A stretch of DNA of 64,000 bases, taken from the NCBI GenBank assembly GCA_963790715.1, contig CAWBPN010000018.1, forward strand, positions 1,302,001 to 1,366,000, given 5' to 3'. Below are positions 9,209 to 18,853 of this stretch, piece after piece (positions within the stretch are counted from its first letter, which is position 1; every line of letters begins with the position of its first letter). Origin of the DNA: DCFW01 sp963790715 (GTDB lineage Bacteria > Bacteroidota > Bacteroidia > Bacteroidales > Bacteroidaceae). The notes under the pieces were generated by a model. That model did no database searches, was not told where the DNA came from, and saw only the letters and a list, made by a program, of their open reading frames with translations. A program made the translations under genes and the position numbers.

Positions 9209-10441
9209 TTATTGTTGCTGCTGAATGTTAAATCCGGCTTCTTGAAGAGCGTTCCAATATTGTGGATACGATTTTGATACTACTTCGGGATGCTCAATTC
9301 CTATTGCGGGTATCTTTATAGCTATCGGAGCAAAAGCCATGGCCATACGATGGTCTTCGTAAGTAGATATTATAGGTTCACTTGTGGGTGTGCATTGTTC
9401 ACCATCCCAACATAGTGAACCTATTTCTTCTTCTTTAATCACATAACCCACTTTCTTCATCTCGTTAATGAGTGCCGCAATGCGGTCGGTCTCTTTAAGC
9501 TTCAAATTCCGTAGCCCGTTGAAGTTAAAAGGGATATTCAGCATTGCAGCCGTAACTGCAAGTGTTTGTGCCAAATCCGGTTGGTTTGTGAGGTTTAATT
9601 CCCATTTCTTAATTTGCGGTTCCGATTTCTTTTCTATTACTATGCCGCTTTCCACACATTGCGTTTCTATTCCCAATGGTACAAATATGTCTTTTACAAA
9701 CGAATCGCCCTGATAACTGTTCGGCAATAAACCGGGCAACACAAAACGTGCTTTGTCTGCCAATGCTGCTATTTCGTACCAATACGATGAAGCGCTCCAG
9801 TCATTCTCCACTACGAAATTTTGTTGGCGGTATGTTTTGTTTGCCACAACAATCGTGTTGTCGTTCTCCCATTCTGTCTTGGCTCCGCAATCTCTCATCA
9901 AGTCCAAAGTCAAGTCGATGTACGGGTGTGAAACGATATTGCCGGTTAACTCCAATTTTAATCCTCCCGGTAAGTAAGGTGCGATTAACAATAATGCAGA
10001 TATATATTGTGAACTTATGTAGCCGGGTAGCGAAAGCTTGCCGCCGTTTAAGCGTCTGCCTCTGATAAATAGTGGAGGATAGCCATCTTTATCTTTGTAT
10101 GTTATGTCGGCTCCCAAATTGTGTAATGCATCTACCAGAGTGGATATAGGTCGGTTTTGCATGCGCTCGGTGCCTGTTATCGTATGAGTTTCTCCTTCGG
10201 CCATTGCCAAATAAGCAGTAAGAAAACGCATTGCCGTTCCTGCCGCCTTTATATCAATGATGTCCGGATTTTTGCCGAATGCCTGTTGCATAACGTCAGT
10301 ATCATCACATATTGAAAGGTTTTTTATTGTACCGCCTTTTGATAGAGCTTGTATGATAAGCAATCTGTTGCTGATGCTTTTTGATGCGGGCAAAAACACC
10401 TCGCAATCAAAATTCTGCGGAGCATTCAGCTTATATATCAT
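9209..10441 (-). CDS. aroA: 3-phosphoshikimate 1-carboxyvinyltransferase (EPSP synthase)
   Basis: A 410-residue shikimate-pathway enzyme that joins shikimate-3-phosphate and phosphoenolpyruvate. The N-terminal substrate loop is FLPASKSISNRLLII. DIKAAGTAMRFLTAYLA contains the G-T-A-x-R phosphoenolpyruvate site, and KLKETDRIAAL and YEDHRMAMAFAP are the late conserved motifs. It is slightly shorter than the usual 420-440 residues, as in other Bacteroidota. Its start overlaps the rsmD stop by 4 bases, so the two are translated in a coupled way. Confidence 0.95.
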   Translation of the reverse strand: MIYKLNAPQNFDCEVFLPASKSISNRLLIIQALSKGGTIKNLSICDDTDVMQQAFGKNPDIIDIKAAGTAMRFLTAYLAMAEGETHTITGTERMQNRPISTLVDALHNLGADITYKDKDGYPPLFIRGRRLNGGKLSLPGYISSQYISALLLIAPYLPGGLKLELTGNIVSHPYIDLTLDLMRDCGAKTEWENDNTIVVANKTYRQQNFVVENDWSASSYWYEIAALADKARFVLPGLLPNSYQGDSFVKDIFVPLGIETQCVESGIVIEKKSEPQIKKWELNLTNQPDLAQTLAVTAAMLNIPFNFNGLRNLKLKETDRIAALINEMKKVGYVIKEEEIGSLCWDGEQCTPTSEPIISTYEDHRMAMAFAPIAIKIPAIGIEHPEVVSKSYPQYWNALQEAGFNIQQQQ

Positions 10442-10980
10442 TCCTCTTCGTTTTTGAATATTGAGAAGTGCACGCTACCATATTTCCGTTGGTCGATAAT
10501 ATGCGGAGCATCGGCGAAATCGTTCTTTTTGCCATGCTCAAGCACGAATATACCGCCGGCCTTAAGCAAGTTCCTGCCGAACACTATTATGGGCAACGTG
10601 TCCAGTTCCGATAAATCGTATGGAGGGTCGGCAAAAATCAAATCGAATTTTTCGTGTGAAGAATTCAAGTATTTGAATGCATCTCCGCAGATAAGCAGAT
10701 GCTTGTCCGTCTTTACCGTTTCCATAATTTTACGAATGAACGCAGCATGTTGGCGGTCTTTTTCAACGGATATTACGCGTTTGCATCCGCGGCTTAGCAT
10801 TTCAATGCTTATGCTGCCCGTACCTGCAAAAAGATCCAGTGCAACAGTATTTTCCCACTCTATTAAATTATTCAGCACATCAAACAGGCTTTCTTTTGCA
10901 AAGTCGGTTGTAGGCCGTGCTTTGAACGTATGTGGAATATCGAAATGGCGGTGTTTGTATATTCCTCCTATAACTCGCAT
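10438..10980 (-). CDS. rsmD: 16S rRNA (guanine(966)-N(2))-methyltransferase
   Basis: A 180-residue methyltransferase that modifies G966 of 16S rRNA using S-adenosylmethionine. MRVIGGIYKHR opens the protein, followed by RPTTDFAKESLF, the SAM-binding loop DLFAGTGS (49-56) and the catalytic DPPY (118-121). It overlaps the preceding DUF3822 gene by 13 bases and aroA by 4 bases, giving a tight DUF3822-rsmD-aroA unit. Confidence 0.94.
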   Translation of the reverse strand: MRVIGGIYKHRHFDIPHTFKARPTTDFAKESLFDVLNNLIEWENTVALDLFAGTGSISIEMLSRGCKRVISVEKDRQHAAFIRKIMETVKTDKHLLICGDAFKYLNSSHEKFDLIFADPPYDLSELDTLPIIVFGRNLLKAGGIFVLEHGKKNDFADAPHIIDQRKYGSVHFSIFKNEEE

Positions 10981-11798
10981 AAATTCAGTGTTTGTAAGTC
11001 AAACGGCACCTTCATGTCATCGGTTACGCCCAATTTTGATTCTGGGTTGACGAAGTACGCGTTCTTAATAAAATTATTCAGTTTCGACAGCAGTTTGTCT
11101 TTGTCCGGTATGTTGCCGGCCAAATGCAATTCGTCGTGCTCCTGATCGTAGCCAAGTTGCTTCCACACACACAGTATGTAATAGCAAATGTCGGCGGTGG
11201 CTTTGCAAATATACGAGTTTACAAGAAGCAGCTTACCGTGGTCGAGGCAGAATACGTCTATCGCATCCTTTTTAACGAAAACATAAATCTTTTTTGAATT
11301 CCCTTCCGAACTCTTCACGGTGAAGTATTCGGCAAGCGGACTGATGTGTGCAAAGAAGCGAATGTTTGAATATTCATCGTTAAACAATTGCTCTATCAGT
11401 TTATCCATGCCAAAGAGCACAACGGTGTTGGCTTTCGGCAGTATGTTGTATATTATTTCTTCGGTTTCTTCACCTTTCGGCACATTGAAGTTGAATATAT
11501 CGTCCACGGCATCGTCGTCGAATATTTCAAACGGCACCATGGTGTAGCGTTTTGTGTCGATTATCACATTCACTTTGAAAAACTGGTGATTAAGGAAAGA
11601 ATTATTCCTAAACAGCTGTTTCACGTTTGCCGGAAGTGATATGTCTTTGTCTACATCCTTGATGATATAAGTGAGAGGCTCTTCATTTAACGGATTAAAT
11701 ATAGAGAAAGCAAAGCAATCGGAACTCAATCTTATGGACAAAGTGAAGTGTTTGCTCATGTTGAAATCTAATTTTCTCAAACTTGTTTCTTCTGTCAT
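10968..11798 (-). CDS. DUF3822 family protein
   Basis: A 276-residue protein of the Bacteroidota DUF3822 family. It looks like a divergent actin/hexokinase-like fold of the type seen in pilus-assembly-like ATPase relatives, but no catalytic motif can be pointed to. There is no signal peptide. It is the first gene of the unit with rsmD and aroA, and the divergent neighbour is a RecD-like helicase; this neighbourhood is common in the phylum. Function unknown. Confidence 0.72.
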   Translation of the reverse strand: MTEETSLRKLDFNMSKHFTLSIRLSSDCFAFSIFNPLNEEPLTYIIKDVDKDISLPANVKQLFRNNSFLNHQFFKVNVIIDTKRYTMVPFEIFDDDAVDDIFNFNVPKGEETEEIIYNILPKANTVVLFGMDKLIEQLFNDEYSNIRFFAHISPLAEYFTVKSSEGNSKKIYVFVKKDAIDVFCLDHGKLLLVNSYICKATADICYYILCVWKQLGYDQEHDELHLAGNIPDKDKLLSKLNNFIKNAYFVNPESKLGVTDDMKVPFDLQTLNLCEL

Positions 11799-11848
11799 TG
11801 TAGATTCCCTAATTTTGTATTATATTCGCATACAAAGATATAAAAATA

Positions 11849-13264
11849 ATGATAGAAACATTCATTGTTGAACAAATAAAGTCAAATTTTCATCATATCC
11901 CCACTGATGACCAGGAATATGCGTTGCAAAACCTGGCACTTTTCCTGAAGGATAGCAACACTCAGTCGGCGTTTATTCTGCGCGGATATGCCGGTACGGG
12001 GAAGACCACACTTATTTCGGCTTTGGTGCAAACAATGGATGCTTTGAAGCAAAAGTCGGTGCTGATGGCTCCCACCGGCAGGGCGGCAAAGGTGTTGTCG
12101 CTGTATTCTGGACACCCGGCTTTCACCATTCACAAACGCATCTACCGGCAAAAGAAGTTTACCGGCGAGATGGACAATTTTCAGTTGAACAGCAACTTGG
12201 CAATTCACACGCTGTTTATCGTGGATGAGGCTTCGATGATTTCAAATACTTTCGGCGGCAGCATGTTCGGCTCTGGCAAACTGCTTGACGATTTGCTTGA
12301 ATTCGTATATTCCGGCGAGGGTTGTCGCTTGTTGCTGATGGGAGATACCGCCCAATTGCCGCCGGTTGGTGAGGAGATGGGCGTGGCATTGTCAAATAGT
12401 GTGTTGTCGTGTTATGGCCTGAAGGTGTATGAATCAGATTTGAAGCAGGTGGTGAGGCAACTTGGCGAATCGGGCATATTGTATAATGCCACGTTGCTGC
12501 GACAAGCTATTGATGCTGACAATTGCCTGGCTTACCCTAAATTGAAGGCTAACTCGTTCAAGGATGTTATTCCGGTTACGGGCAGCGACTTGATTGAATC
12601 CATTTCCGATTGCTACAGCTCTTCGGGGCAAGACCAAACGGTTGTCATAACCCGCTCCAACAAACGCGCCCATGTTTATAATATGGGCATCCGCAACACC
12701 ATACTTTATTATGAGGATGAGCTCTGTCCGGGTGATGCATTGATGATAGCAAAGAACAATTACTATTGGATGCAAGGCAACAGCGATGTTGAGTTTATTG
12801 CCAACGGAGACCAGTGCGAGGTTAAGCGGGTGCACAATGAACGCAATCTATACGGCTTCAGGTTTGCCGACGCTACACTATGTTTTCATGATTATAATGA
12901 CGCTGAAGTGGACGCCACCATTTTGCTTGACACTTTGCATGCCGAGGCTCCGGCTCTTACCGAAAGCCAGAGTAAGAAGTTGTATGAGAATATAATGGAG
13001 GAGTATGCCGATATCTCTTCAAAGGCAAAGCGACTGAAAGAGTTGAAAGAGAATCCATATTACAATGCCCTGCAAATCAAGTACGGATATGCCGTCACAT
13101 GCCACAAGGCGCAAGGCGGACAATGGAAAAATGTGTTTCTAGACCAAGGTTATGTTGACGAAAATAATCTTTCTACCGATTTCTACCATTGGCTTTACAC
13201 GGCTTTCACCCGCGCAACGGAGAAACTTTACCTGGTGAATTTCCCGACAAAGAATTTAGAGTAG
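11849..13264 (+). CDS. RecD-like ATP-dependent DNA helicase
   Basis: A 471-residue superfamily 1 helicase. Walker A is GYAGTGKT (46-53), motif Ia is LMAPTGRAAKVL, Walker B is IVDEAS (124-129), and GDTAQLPPVG is motif III. The C-terminus has TCHKAQGGQWKNVFLD and YTAFTRATEKLYLV (motifs V-VI, UvrD_C_2-like). Family relatives are RecD2 and Dda-type 5'-3' helicases in DNA repair or replication restart. It is shorter than RecD2 and lacks the long N-terminal extension. Its 3' end overlaps the convergent cardiolipin synthase gene by 9 bases. Confidence 0.88.
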   Translation: MIETFIVEQIKSNFHHIPTDDQEYALQNLALFLKDSNTQSAFILRGYAGTGKTTLISALVQTMDALKQKSVLMAPTGRAAKVLSLYSGHPAFTIHKRIYRQKKFTGEMDNFQLNSNLAIHTLFIVDEASMISNTFGGSMFGSGKLLDDLLEFVYSGEGCRLLLMGDTAQLPPVGEEMGVALSNSVLSCYGLKVYESDLKQVVRQLGESGILYNATLLRQAIDADNCLAYPKLKANSFKDVIPVTGSDLIESISDCYSSSGQDQTVVITRSNKRAHVYNMGIRNTILYYEDELCPGDALMIAKNNYYWMQGNSDVEFIANGDQCEVKRVHNERNLYGFRFADATLCFHDYNDAEVDATILLDTLHAEAPALTESQSKKLYENIMEEYADISSKAKRLKELKENPYYNALQIKYGYAVTCHKAQGGQWKNVFLDQGYVDENNLSTDFYHWLYTAFTRATEKLYLVNFPTKNLE

Positions 13265-14689
13265 CGGAGCAAACAACCTTACAATTGATTCTCCTATTTT
13301 TTGTTTCAGCGGTCGTTTCACCCAATTTTTCAAAAAAACCTGTTTGCAGTCGTGCTGGTCGCTCAGGAATATCTCCTTTATCCGCAGTGCCGTAGGAGTA
13401 TCGTACATGAAAGCATTGGCTTCGAAATTATGTTCAAAACTCCGGAAATCCATATTTGTGGAGCCTACCGTTGAAAGCATATCGTCGCTCACCATCATCT
13501 TTGAGTGAAGGAATCCTTTTTTGTAAAAATATATCTTTATTCCAGCGTTCAATGTTTCTTCTATGTATGATAATGTGCCTAACTGGGTTATAAGCACATC
13601 CGCTTTTAGTGGCAACATGATACGTATGTCCACTCCCGAAAGGGCTGCCGTTTGCAATGCTTGAAGTATTGACTCGGTAGGCAGAAAATACGGTGTCTGT
13701 ATATAGAAATATTTTTTTGCGCATGTTATGGCAAGGCACAAACCCTGCATAATTTCCTTCCAAGGCGATATAGGTTCACTGGTGACAATCTGCACCAACG
13801 AACTGCCCATATTCTTCATCTTCGGGAAGAACTCCGCATTCACGGGCGATGTTTGGTCGGCAAAGTACCAGTCGAGCAAAAAAGATGTTTGTAGTCCGTA
13901 AACGCCTTTCCCTTTTATGCATAAGTGCGTGTCGCGCCATATTCCTCCGTTGATTCCCTTAACATACCTCAAAGCTATATTCATGCCGCCGATAAAGCCG
14001 CACTTGCCGTCGATAACCACGATCTTACGGTGGTTTCGGTAGTTGACCTTACTTGTGAACAGCGGGAAACGCACTCTCAGGAAGCCATGTACTTCAATGC
14101 CTTCGGCCTCCATTTCGTCAAAAAAGCGGTTACGCACGTGCCAGCATCCCACATCGTCGTATATCAGCCTTACTTTCACCCCTTTGTGAGCCTTTTCTAT
14201 TAAGATGTCTTTGATAATTCGCCCAACAGGGTCGTTCTCAATGATGTACGACTGGATATGTATTTGCTTTTGTGCCTTGTAGAGTTCTTTGATAAGCCTT
14301 ACAAGCATGCTACTTCCCTCTGTGAATATATCAATGTCGTTACCTTCGAACGGCATTGCACGGTTTATGTTTTGGAAGAGTTGTGCCACTTTGTACTGGT
14401 CGGCAGTCAGCTGAAAAGCTTCCTGCTGTTGGAATTCCTCCATAGGCATATCCATAAGAGTGTTGAATCTCTTTTTGCTGATGATGCGTTCGTGTCGCGT
14501 GCTACGGCCAAAGAAAAAATAAAAAATGATACCTACAACAGGAAGAAGAATAAGTATGAGTATCCATGTAAGAGTTTTTACCGGATTTCTGTTATCCAGT
14601 ATTATTACGACAATGATACCTAGTATAATGCCGTAGTAGAAGATGTGAAATACAATAGATGCAATGTTACTTATTAGCTCCCAATTCAT
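13256..14689 (-). CDS. cls: Cardiolipin synthase (phospholipase D family)
   Basis: A 477-residue inner-membrane enzyme that makes cardiolipin from two phosphatidylglycerols. Two N-terminal membrane helices (about residues 8-60) precede two HKD catalytic motifs: HRKIVVID (220-227) and HSKMMVSD (395-402). The frame is open 12 codons further upstream, but the start at 14689 (MNWELISN) has an unusually good ribosome-binding site, GGAGG, six bases ahead, so I use it. This start overlaps the end of the upstream transporter gene by 23 bases, suggesting translational coupling. Confidence 0.92.
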   Translation of the reverse strand: MNWELISNIASIVFHIFYYGIILGIIVVIILDNRNPVKTLTWILILILLPVVGIIFYFFFGRSTRHERIISKKRFNTLMDMPMEEFQQQEAFQLTADQYKVAQLFQNINRAMPFEGNDIDIFTEGSSMLVRLIKELYKAQKQIHIQSYIIENDPVGRIIKDILIEKAHKGVKVRLIYDDVGCWHVRNRFFDEMEAEGIEVHGFLRVRFPLFTSKVNYRNHRKIVVIDGKCGFIGGMNIALRYVKGINGGIWRDTHLCIKGKGVYGLQTSFLLDWYFADQTSPVNAEFFPKMKNMGSSLVQIVTSEPISPWKEIMQGLCLAITCAKKYFYIQTPYFLPTESILQALQTAALSGVDIRIMLPLKADVLITQLGTLSYIEETLNAGIKIYFYKKGFLHSKMMVSDDMLSTVGSTNMDFRSFEHNFEANAFMYDTPTALRIKEIFLSDQHDCKQVFLKNWVKRPLKQKIGESIVRLFAPLL

Positions 14690-15638
14690 AATCCTCCTTT
14701 TCTTTTGTTTGTGCCAAATAAGCATCCATTTGAGCTTTTGATTTACTCTTCGTTACGAAATAAACGCCTAAGAATACGCAAGCAATAGCTATCATCTTTG
14801 TAAAGCCGAAAGTATCCATCCCCCAAAATACCGCAACAATGGATGCAACTATCGGTTGTACATAATTATACATGCTGACGACTGTGGGGCGCAACAATTT
14901 TTGTCCCACAGGGACACAAATGTAAGCAATAAATGTGGCAAAAACAACAACGAATAAAATATTTCCTATTTCTCCCATTGACAGCGATGCGTATGGAATT
15001 GACGAAACGTCGTTGTATGAGAAGGGAATAAAGCAGATGGATGCGTACGTGAACATCCATTTTAATAAAGTCACCGGAGAATATTTCATTATAATATCTT
15101 TAAAAAGCGTCAAGTAAAGGGCGAAGCTTATTTGCGCCGTAAGGCAAAGCAAATCGCCGATGTAACTGCTCGAACTTCTTGCACCGCCACCTGTGTGGCT
15201 GCTTGTGACAATCAATACTAGTGCTCCGATGGCACCGAAAAGAATACCAATAAGTTTTTTGCCGGTAATCGGCTCTTTCAGATAAATGGCTGCTACTATC
15301 ATGGTTATTATAGGCATTGTCGTAGTCACTATCGAGGCGTCTATAGGCGAAGCCAACTTTAACCCGTAGATAAAAGACCCCTGATTCAGCACGACGCCGA
15401 AAAGCGAAGCAAAGAAAAGTTTCAGCATGTCTTCGTGATGCACATGCTCTTTTTTTGTAAATATCGAAGCAATCCAAAACAAAATGCAGGCGCCTACCAT
15501 TCGGAAAAGCGTTAAAGAATTTGCACTAATTACTCCGTGATCGTACATTAATGCGTTTTTTCCTACTGGTGAGTTCAGGCCCCATATTATGCCTGCAATA
15601 AGCATTGCAATATGTCCTTTGTAAGTTTTTTCTTTCAT
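14667..15638 (-). CDS. EamA/DMT family transporter
   Basis: A 323-residue protein with about ten hydrophobic helices in two similar halves. GIIWGLNSPVGKNAL in the first helix and ATFIAYICVPVGQKLLRPTVVSMYNYVQPIVA in pieces later are typical of EamA repeats. Such proteins move amino acids, nucleosides or other small metabolites across the inner membrane; the substrate cannot be told. A TATCTTTG promoter box on the minus strand lies 17-24 bases ahead of the start, and the AraC regulator diverges from it. Confidence 0.88.
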   Translation of the reverse strand: MKEKTYKGHIAMLIAGIIWGLNSPVGKNALMYDHGVISANSLTLFRMVGACILFWIASIFTKKEHVHHEDMLKLFFASLFGVVLNQGSFIYGLKLASPIDASIVTTTMPIITMIVAAIYLKEPITGKKLIGILFGAIGALVLIVTSSHTGGGARSSSSYIGDLLCLTAQISFALYLTLFKDIIMKYSPVTLLKWMFTYASICFIPFSYNDVSSIPYASLSMGEIGNILFVVVFATFIAYICVPVGQKLLRPTVVSMYNYVQPIVASIVAVFWGMDTFGFTKMIAIACVFLGVYFVTKSKSKAQMDAYLAQTKEKEDYELGANK

Positions 15639-15654
15639 CCAGTTAAAATTTTTG

Positions 15655-15662
15655 CAAAGATA
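15655..15662 (-). promoter_or_regulatory. -7 box of the EamA-cls promoter
   Basis: The minus strand reads TATCTTTG, matching TAnnTTTG, a short distance upstream of the transporter start. Confidence 0.5.
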
Positions 15663-15684
15663 TTTATTAATATGTGGAAATCGT

Positions 15685-15692
15685 TATATTTG
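15685..15692 (+). promoter_or_regulatory. -7 box of the AraC-family gene
   Basis: TATATTTG matches TAnnTTTG and lies 18 bases before the regulator start. It is divergent from the EamA promoter, about 30 bases away, so one bound regulator could affect both. Confidence 0.5.
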
Positions 15693-15710
15693 TAATATAA
15701 ATATAATAGA

Positions 15711-16598
15711 ATGAGTGCATCGTTAACTAAAATCATTCATGAAATAACACCACTTTCGCGCCGTGATTGCTTTTACATCGTTGAGCGTTACAAGACGGAA
15801 TTTACTTATCCGATTCACACTCATGAAGAGTTTGAACTCAATTATGTTGAGAAAGCGGCGGGTGTCAAGCGTATTGTGGGTGACAACACCGAAGTGATAG
15901 GCGACTATGATTTGGCGCTTATCACCAGTAGCGAACTTGAGCATGTATGGGAGCAGGGTGAATGCACGTCAAAGCAAATCCGCGAAATCACAATTCAGTT
16001 TTCTCCTAATCTTTTGTCGAAGGATTTGCTTGAAAAAAATCAGTTCGACAGCATTGCCATTATGTTGAAAAGGGCACGCCACGGGTTAAGTTTTCCAATG
16101 GACGCCATCATGCGTGTGTATAACGAGATAAATGCCTTGGTAGCAGAAAAGGAAGGGTTCGATTCGTTCATAAGATTCTTGAAAATACTTTATGAACTTT
16201 CGCAATCGGGAGGAAAAGAGTTGGCCAGTTCTTCGTTTGCCAAGGTGGAGCCAAGCAGTGACAGCCGCAGGATCCTGAAAGTTCAGACCTATATGGAAGA
16301 ACATTACAATGAGCCTATCCGTGAAGAAACTATGGCTGCCATGATTAACATGACGAAGATTTCATTCAGTCGTTTTTTCAAGCGTCATACCGGTACCACT
16401 ATGATGGACTATCTCATTAATATCCGTTTGGGTTATGCCGCCCGCCTGTTGGTGGATACCACAAACGCCATTACCGAAATTTGCTACGAGTGCGGATTCA
16501 ATAATCTTTCAAATTTCAATCGCATTTTCAAGAAGAAGAAAGGTTCCTCACCTAAGGATTTTCGTGAGAGTTATCACAAGACGAAGAAGTTGATATGA
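15711..16598 (+). CDS. AraC family transcriptional regulator
   Basis: A 295-residue regulator. The first 170 residues look like a cupin-type sensing domain (YPIHTHEEFELNYVEKAAG). The C-terminal 100 residues hold two helix-turn-helix motifs typical of AraC/XylS proteins, ending CYECGFNNLSNFNRIFKKKKGSSPKDFR. It probably senses a small molecule and controls a nearby gene. The divergent EamA transporter, sharing a 72-base intergenic region, is the obvious candidate target. The ligand is unknown. Confidence 0.9.
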   Translation: MSASLTKIIHEITPLSRRDCFYIVERYKTEFTYPIHTHEEFELNYVEKAAGVKRIVGDNTEVIGDYDLALITSSELEHVWEQGECTSKQIREITIQFSPNLLSKDLLEKNQFDSIAIMLKRARHGLSFPMDAIMRVYNEINALVAEKEGFDSFIRFLKILYELSQSGGKELASSSFAKVEPSSDSRRILKVQTYMEEHYNEPIREETMAAMINMTKISFSRFFKRHTGTTMMDYLINIRLGYAARLLVDTTNAITEICYECGFNNLSNFNRIFKKKKGSSPKDFRESYHKTKKLI

Positions 16599-16902
16599 TT
16601 TGTGAATTTTTCTTTACGGTTACATTTTGTTATATTTGCATGAAATATTCAGGCTTATAATCACCTTCTTTTATTATAAAAAGTTGAACGGCTTATTCAT
16701 GTTTCAGACCATATCTGTTTATCGGATTTTCCAACTGAAACGCTGAAGACCTGTTGTCGGCTTTATCCCTTCTGCAATCAATGTATTCTTATCATCGGAG
16801 GAATAACTTCTTAAGGCTATTTTCTGTTAACTTTAACAAAAATGATGAATATAATAAACTAATAAGTATCTTTGCATATTCTTTCTACTAAAAATAAGTT
16901 AT
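16599..16902 (+). other. 304-base gene-free stretch with two promoter-like boxes
   Basis: TATATTTG at 16631-16638 and TATCTTTG at 16867-16874 match the -7 consensus. The second is well placed for the PCMD lipoprotein gene. The first would start a transcript about 260 bases ahead of that gene. A 7-base inverted repeat lies between them (16701-16707 with 16735-16741). No open reading frame that I would support is present. Confidence 0.45.
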
Positions 16903-18009
16903 ATGAAATTATTAAAAATCGGTTTGGTTTGTGTTTGTACATGTTTAATGGCTACTTCGTGTATTAAAAATGAAGCACCTAATGCCGAGGCTGACATTGT
17001 TTCGTGTAAAATTCCTTCAAAAGCTCTTATTCGGGATCCGGTTATTACAAATGATAAAGTAATATTGTATGTTAACGATTCTGTTGATATTACCAAACAA
17101 TCTCCTGAATTTACATTGACTGATGGAGCTTCCATTTCACCGGTAAGTGGCACGATGCGTGATTTTTCTTCTCCTCAGACTTATACGGTAACATCGCAAG
17201 ATGGCAAGTGGAAGAAATCGTATCAGGTAGAATATGTATTTAATGAAATGCTAACATCTTATCATTTCGAAAACGTTAAGATGTATTCTGGCATTGATTA
17301 TAGCACGGGTAAAACGAAAGACTTCTTTCAGATATTTTGCGATACGTTGCAAGGCAATGAAATGGAGTGGGGATGCGGAAATTCAGGTTTTATGATAACA
17401 AATAACAATGCTGCTGCCACGGATTATCCTACTTGCCAATCGAAAGACGGTTATATAGGGAAATGTGCAAAGTTAACCACTTGCAGTACAGGATCATTGG
17501 GTGCTATGTTCGGTGCTCCGATAGCTGCCGGAAATTTGTTTATAGGTACATTTGAGATAAATGTAACCAATATGGCAAAATCGACACATTTCGGAGTTCC
17601 TTTTCGTTATACTCCCAAGGAATTGGTCGGATATTACAAATATAAGGCCGGTCCCGTGTATACAGATTCGAAGAATACTGTTGTTACAGACAAAAAAGAT
17701 AATTTTGATATTTATGCTGTGCTTTATGAGGTGACGGACAGTGTTCAATATCTTGACGGAACTAATTCTTTGACAAGTAACAATATCGTTTCGATCGCCA
17801 GGTTAACTGACAAAACTGAAACTGATCAATGGATTAGATTTGCAATACCTTTTACAACGAAAGATGGAAAGAGTATAGATCAGAATAAACTTAAAAATGG
17901 CAAATATAATTTAGCGATTATAATGTCGTCAAGTATTGATGGAGCCAATTTTAACGGAGCGGTAGGCAGTACTCTTTATGTAGATGAGATGCAATTGTTT
18001 TATGAATAA
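16903..18009 (+). CDS. PCMD-type carbohydrate-associated lipoprotein
   Basis: A 368-residue secreted lipoprotein. The signal peptide ends in a lipobox, with Cys20 after MATS. Residues of about 30-110 form a small all-beta region (TLTDGASISPVSGTMRDFSSP then YTVTSQDGKWKKSYQVEY), as seen before PCMD domains. The C-terminal 230 residues match the putative carbohydrate metabolism domain PCMD, a jelly-roll fold, ending with LYVDEMQLFYE. Its place at the cell surface and a glycan role are inferred from the family. It is followed 11 bases later by an outer-membrane beta-barrel gene, a common pairing in Bacteroidales. Confidence 0.75.
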   Translation: MKLLKIGLVCVCTCLMATSCIKNEAPNAEADIVSCKIPSKALIRDPVITNDKVILYVNDSVDITKQSPEFTLTDGASISPVSGTMRDFSSPQTYTVTSQDGKWKKSYQVEYVFNEMLTSYHFENVKMYSGIDYSTGKTKDFFQIFCDTLQGNEMEWGCGNSGFMITNNNAAATDYPTCQSKDGYIGKCAKLTTCSTGSLGAMFGAPIAAGNLFIGTFEINVTNMAKSTHFGVPFRYTPKELVGYYKYKAGPVYTDSKNTVVTDKKDNFDIYAVLYEVTDSVQYLDGTNSLTSNNIVSIARLTDKTETDQWIRFAIPFTTKDGKSIDQNKLKNGKYNLAIIMSSSIDGANFNGAVGSTLYVDEMQLFYE

Positions 18010-18020
18010 GACTGGAAAAA

Positions 18021-18806
18021 ATGAAAAATAGAATATCGATTATAGTAATTGTCCTTTTATTTATTGATTCAATGTCTATTTTTGCACAGCAAGATCGAGA
18101 CAGTGTATTAATCAATTTAGATAAAAAAGGATGGGAATATGAAATCAAAGCCGGATGCAATATCGGTGGAATAATGCCCCTTGGCATGCCACGTGAAATT
18201 CGCTCAATTGACAGTTATAGCCCACGACTGAACGGCTCCTTTGAAGGAATGGCCACCTATTGGCTTTTTATTAAGAATAGGAAATGGGGCGTATCCACAG
18301 GCATTCGCATAGAATCGAAAGGGATGCATGCCGGTGCCACGGTAAAAAGCTACAGTACAGAAATCATTACCAACGGTAGTCGCGTTGCGGGATATTGGAC
18401 CGGCGATGTGAATACAAAGTACAACTGCACATTTTTAGCGCTTCCTGTTTTAGCAGATTATCGTATTAATAAGCGTTGGATAGTAAATGCCGGCATCTAT
18501 GTTTCGTATATGTTGGAAGGTAATTTTTCAGGATACGTAAGTAACGGTTATTTGAGGGAAGGCACTCCTGTAGGCGAGAAACTGGAGTTCAAGGACGGTA
18601 AAACTGCAACGTATGATTTCGATAGTGATTTACGTCGTTTTGAATTTGGACCCGAAATCGGGGCTTCATGGAAAGCTTTCAATCATTTCAATTTGAATGC
18701 TGAGTTGACGTATGGTTTCGACAATATTTTTAAAAGCAGTTTCAAAACGATTACGTTCAATTTGTATCCTGTCTATTTAAATGTAGGATTCGGATATATC
18801 TTTTAA
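18021..18806 (+). CDS. Outer-membrane beta-barrel protein
   Basis: A 261-residue protein with a signal peptide of about 22 residues (ending SIFAQ). The mature part alternates polar and hydrophobic residues with aromatic girdles (WGVSTGIRIESKGM, WIVNAGIYVSYML) and ends in a strand with a C-terminal Phe (GFGYIF), as expected for an outer-membrane barrel of the PorT/OprF-like group. It is probably co-transcribed with the preceding PCMD lipoprotein, so the pair may form a surface complex. The exact function is unknown. Confidence 0.78.
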   Translation: MKNRISIIVIVLLFIDSMSIFAQQDRDSVLINLDKKGWEYEIKAGCNIGGIMPLGMPREIRSIDSYSPRLNGSFEGMATYWLFIKNRKWGVSTGIRIESKGMHAGATVKSYSTEIITNGSRVAGYWTGDVNTKYNCTFLALPVLADYRINKRWIVNAGIYVSYMLEGNFSGYVSNGYLREGTPVGEKLEFKDGKTATYDFDSDLRRFEFGPEIGASWKAFNHFNLNAELTYGFDNIFKSSFKTITFNLYPVYLNVGFGYIF

Positions 18807-18853
18807 TTTTACCACGTACGGTTTATGATTACGGATGAATGATTGTTCCACAT

